Assembly: GCA_902779075.1 (NCBI GenBank)
Contig: CACZAK010000064.1
Location: 1 to 32,937, forward strand
Source of the DNA: an uncultured bacterium
Lineage (GTDB): Bacteria > Verrucomicrobiota > Kiritimatiellia > RFP12 > UBA1067
DNA: 32,937 bases
Direction of reading: 5' to 3'
Below are positions 31,620 to 32,937 of the stretch, piece by piece. Both the position numbers and the translations under genes were made by a program. The notes below the pieces were generated by a model. It had not been told where the DNA came from and did no database searches. It saw only the letters and a program-made list of their open reading frames with translations. Every line of letters begins with the position of its first letter. The first letter of the stretch is position 1.

Positions 31620-32937
31620 TCACTTCACGACCTCCCAATGGCCGCCATTGTCGGGGCCAGCGCGGCGGATAACACCAGCTGCCTTGAGCCGTTTAACTGC
31701 CTTGTTCACTCCATCTCGCGTAATGCCAAGTTGATCTTGCATCTCAGCTATTGTAGTAGACGGCATTTGCGTTATGATCTTGATTAATGTGCGATCTGTT
31801 TTCTTCAGTGTACTTTTCAGTGTACTTTTCAGTGTACTCTCACCCGGCACGGTATCCAACAGATTGCCATTGTCAATCAGCCGCAATCCATTTATGGAAA
31901 CTCCATAGTTCAAATTCGGCAATGTCAAGGTAAAGCCCATGCGGGATGAACTGAAAAGAGGTTTGAACTCATGGTTGCGTTTCTCCGATTCAAACTCGTA
32001 TGCGTCAAGTATCTTGCCGAATCCGCTGCCCCGACGTTCCATGAAATCAAGACGCTGGAAAAGATCGGCAATAACAGGATTGCGTCTCAAAGAAGCGATT
32101 CGGCGCAATCCAGCATTTTCAGCCATGTCACCACTTGGCATCGCCCCAGGCGAGAATATCTCCATCCAATCGTCAAATATGTCGATATGAACCTCGCTGC
32201 CAACCTCCAAATAATCGCGATGTATCAGCCCGTTTACAATTCCTTCTTCGTACGCGCGTTCAGGATATTCAGGGTATTCAATGCGTCCGCCAGGTTGCTT
32301 ACGCCACATGATCTTTGAATTTGCAACAACAAACGACTTCGCTGCGTTCAGAAGCGAAATTAGGCCACCGGAATATTCATGATCATCGACTGCCTCCATC
32401 ACGCCATTGGCCTTCGTAAGCCCTCTCCACCGAGTACAAAACACACGAGAATGGCGCACAGGGGAACCATCGGCCAAAAGAGCCCCAGCATTTGTCAGAT
32501 TCCCGATGCCATCGGCCAATCCAAAAGACTCGAAGTCGCTCTCGGCAAAAGTTTTCTTCGTCTTCGCAAAATAAGAAGCTCGAAGCACCTCAAACGAATA
32601 ATGTGTCCGGGAATAACTGGTTGCAAGACTGTCCCAAGACCTTCCAGACCCCTTCAGCACCAAACGCTTCAACTGAATGGCATCCGCCCTCACACTCTCG
32701 TTGCCGATGCGAATATATGCGTCGCGGTGGCCCTTGACGAACATGTAGTACGGCGTTTCGGAGCCGGACTTTATCTCAACGACAACAAACTGCCTGCCGT
32801 CCTCTTCATGCAACGAGAGGTCGATCTCCGGCACGGGATCCATCTGCATCTTGATGGTTTCGCTTATGAACTCGGAATCGTCCTGCGCATCGGCAAGGCC
32901 AACAAGCGAACCGTCGTTCGCCACGCCGAACAGCAGT
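31620..32937 (-). CDS. AlbA_2/AAA_4-type ATP-binding transcriptional regulator, N-terminus beyond window
   Basis: The frame is open to the right edge; 438 residues are visible. The edge reads LLFGVANDGSLVGLADA, the second half of the AlbA_2 (Schlafen-like) domain, so the true start lies outside; the GTG at 32922-32924 is internal to that conserved motif. The middle (YPERAYEEGIVNGLIHRDY, then DDWMEIFSPGAMP and MERRGSGFGKI) is the HATPase-like C-terminal region typical of this family of putative regulators. A winged helix (TIAEMQDQLGITRDGVNKAV) ends the protein. A 12-bp repeat gives STLKSTLKSTLKK just before it. Function is unknown; it is likely DNA-binding. It lies 72 bases upstream of the BspA-like gene on the same strand and could regulate it. 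Confidence 0.88.
   Translation of the reverse strand, partial: LLFGVANDGSLVGLADAQDDSEFISETIKMQMDPVPEIDLSLHEEDGRQFVVVEIKSGSETPYYMFVKGHRDAYIRIGNESVRADAIQLKRLVLKGSGRSWDSLATSYSRTHYSFEVLRASYFAKTKKTFAESDFESFGLADGIGNLTNAGALLADGSPVRHSRVFCTRWRGLTKANGVMEAVDDHEYSGGLISLLNAAKSFVVANSKIMWRKQPGGRIEYPEYPERAYEEGIVNGLIHRDYLEVGSEVHIDIFDDWMEIFSPGAMPSGDMAENAGLRRIASLRRNPVIADLFQRLDFMERRGSGFGKILDAYEFESEKRNHEFKPLFSSSRMGFTLTLPNLNYGVSINGLRLIDNGNLLDTVPGESTLKSTLKSTLKKTDRTLIKIITQMPSTTIAEMQDQLGITRDGVNKAVKRLKAAGVIRRAGPDNGGHWEVVK
31801..31841 (-). repeat. 12-bp microrepeat encoding STLK units
   Basis: The motif AGTGTACTTTTC recurs about three times in tandem and is translated as STLKSTLKSTLKK, in the linker before the winged helix. 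The 12-bp unit keeps the frame whatever the copy number. Confidence 0.85.

Noticed and set aside
1..32937. tRNA, rRNA, insertion sequence or phage genes
   Set aside because: None was recognised on reading either strand; no transposase or integrase motif and no tRNA-like cloverleaf was noticed, though a dedicated scan was not possible.

Overview
The window is G+C-rich bacterial chromosome. Dense minus-strand operons with start/stop overlaps and a Gram-negative gene set (ExbB/ExbD, lipoproteins, MurC, a GT25 glycosyltransferase) sit beside a very large BspA-type leucine-rich-repeat surface protein and many short GGTAGGG-headed palindromes, some inside genes. Together these suggest an uncultured Kiritimatiellota/Verrucomicrobia-type (PVC) anaerobe. 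That placement is inference from gene style, not from a marker-gene comparison.

Layout. 1-3041 (+): 3' part of a YebC/PmpR-family gene, a VOC-fold protein, and a MurC ligase fused to a C-terminal GT25 glycosyltransferase. 3066-4283 (-): a convergent GT4 glycosyltransferase whose stop codon lies inside a palindromic repeat. 4300-5823 (-): a NifA-like sigma-54 activator with a promoter so close that the message is probably leaderless. 6005-6934 (-): two related small lipoproteins. 18289 down to 7090 (-): a long operon-like run of alkaline phosphatase, TPR protein, ExbB, ExbD, a small one-pass membrane protein, pyrE (frameshifted near its 5' end), an unknown protein, a TatD hydrolase and a SWIM/SNF2 helicase. 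From the TPR gene's stop onward every junction is a 4-base ATGA or GTGA overlap. 23186 down to 18409 (-): guaB, queH, a PhnP-like metallo-beta-lactamase-fold hydrolase, an exported protein of unknown function and tsaD, behind a clear promoter.

From about 23.2 kb the character changes to accessory DNA: a Phd/RelE-type toxin-antitoxin pair (+); a DUF4143-type AAA ATPase (+) whose promoter lies between two long palindromes and which is bracketed by two ~340-bp direct repeats; the 1708-residue BspA-like protein (-); and the C-terminal part of an AlbA_2-type ATP-binding regulator (-) running off the right end.

The most interesting structure is the palindrome family. At least eight clear copies share a GGTAGGG head followed by a self-complementary arm pair of changing sequence. 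Seven lie inside open reading frames and are translated (murC, the unknown gene, tatD), in different strands and frames. One forms the stop codon of the GT4 gene. Arrays of three (45-bp period) and two (36-bp period) have expanded in frame. This resembles the protein-coding palindromic elements known from Rickettsia, but with a different sequence. Other items worth a check are the MurC-GT25 fusion, the pyrE deletion, and the promoter with flanking operators plus direct repeats around the DUF4143 ATPase.
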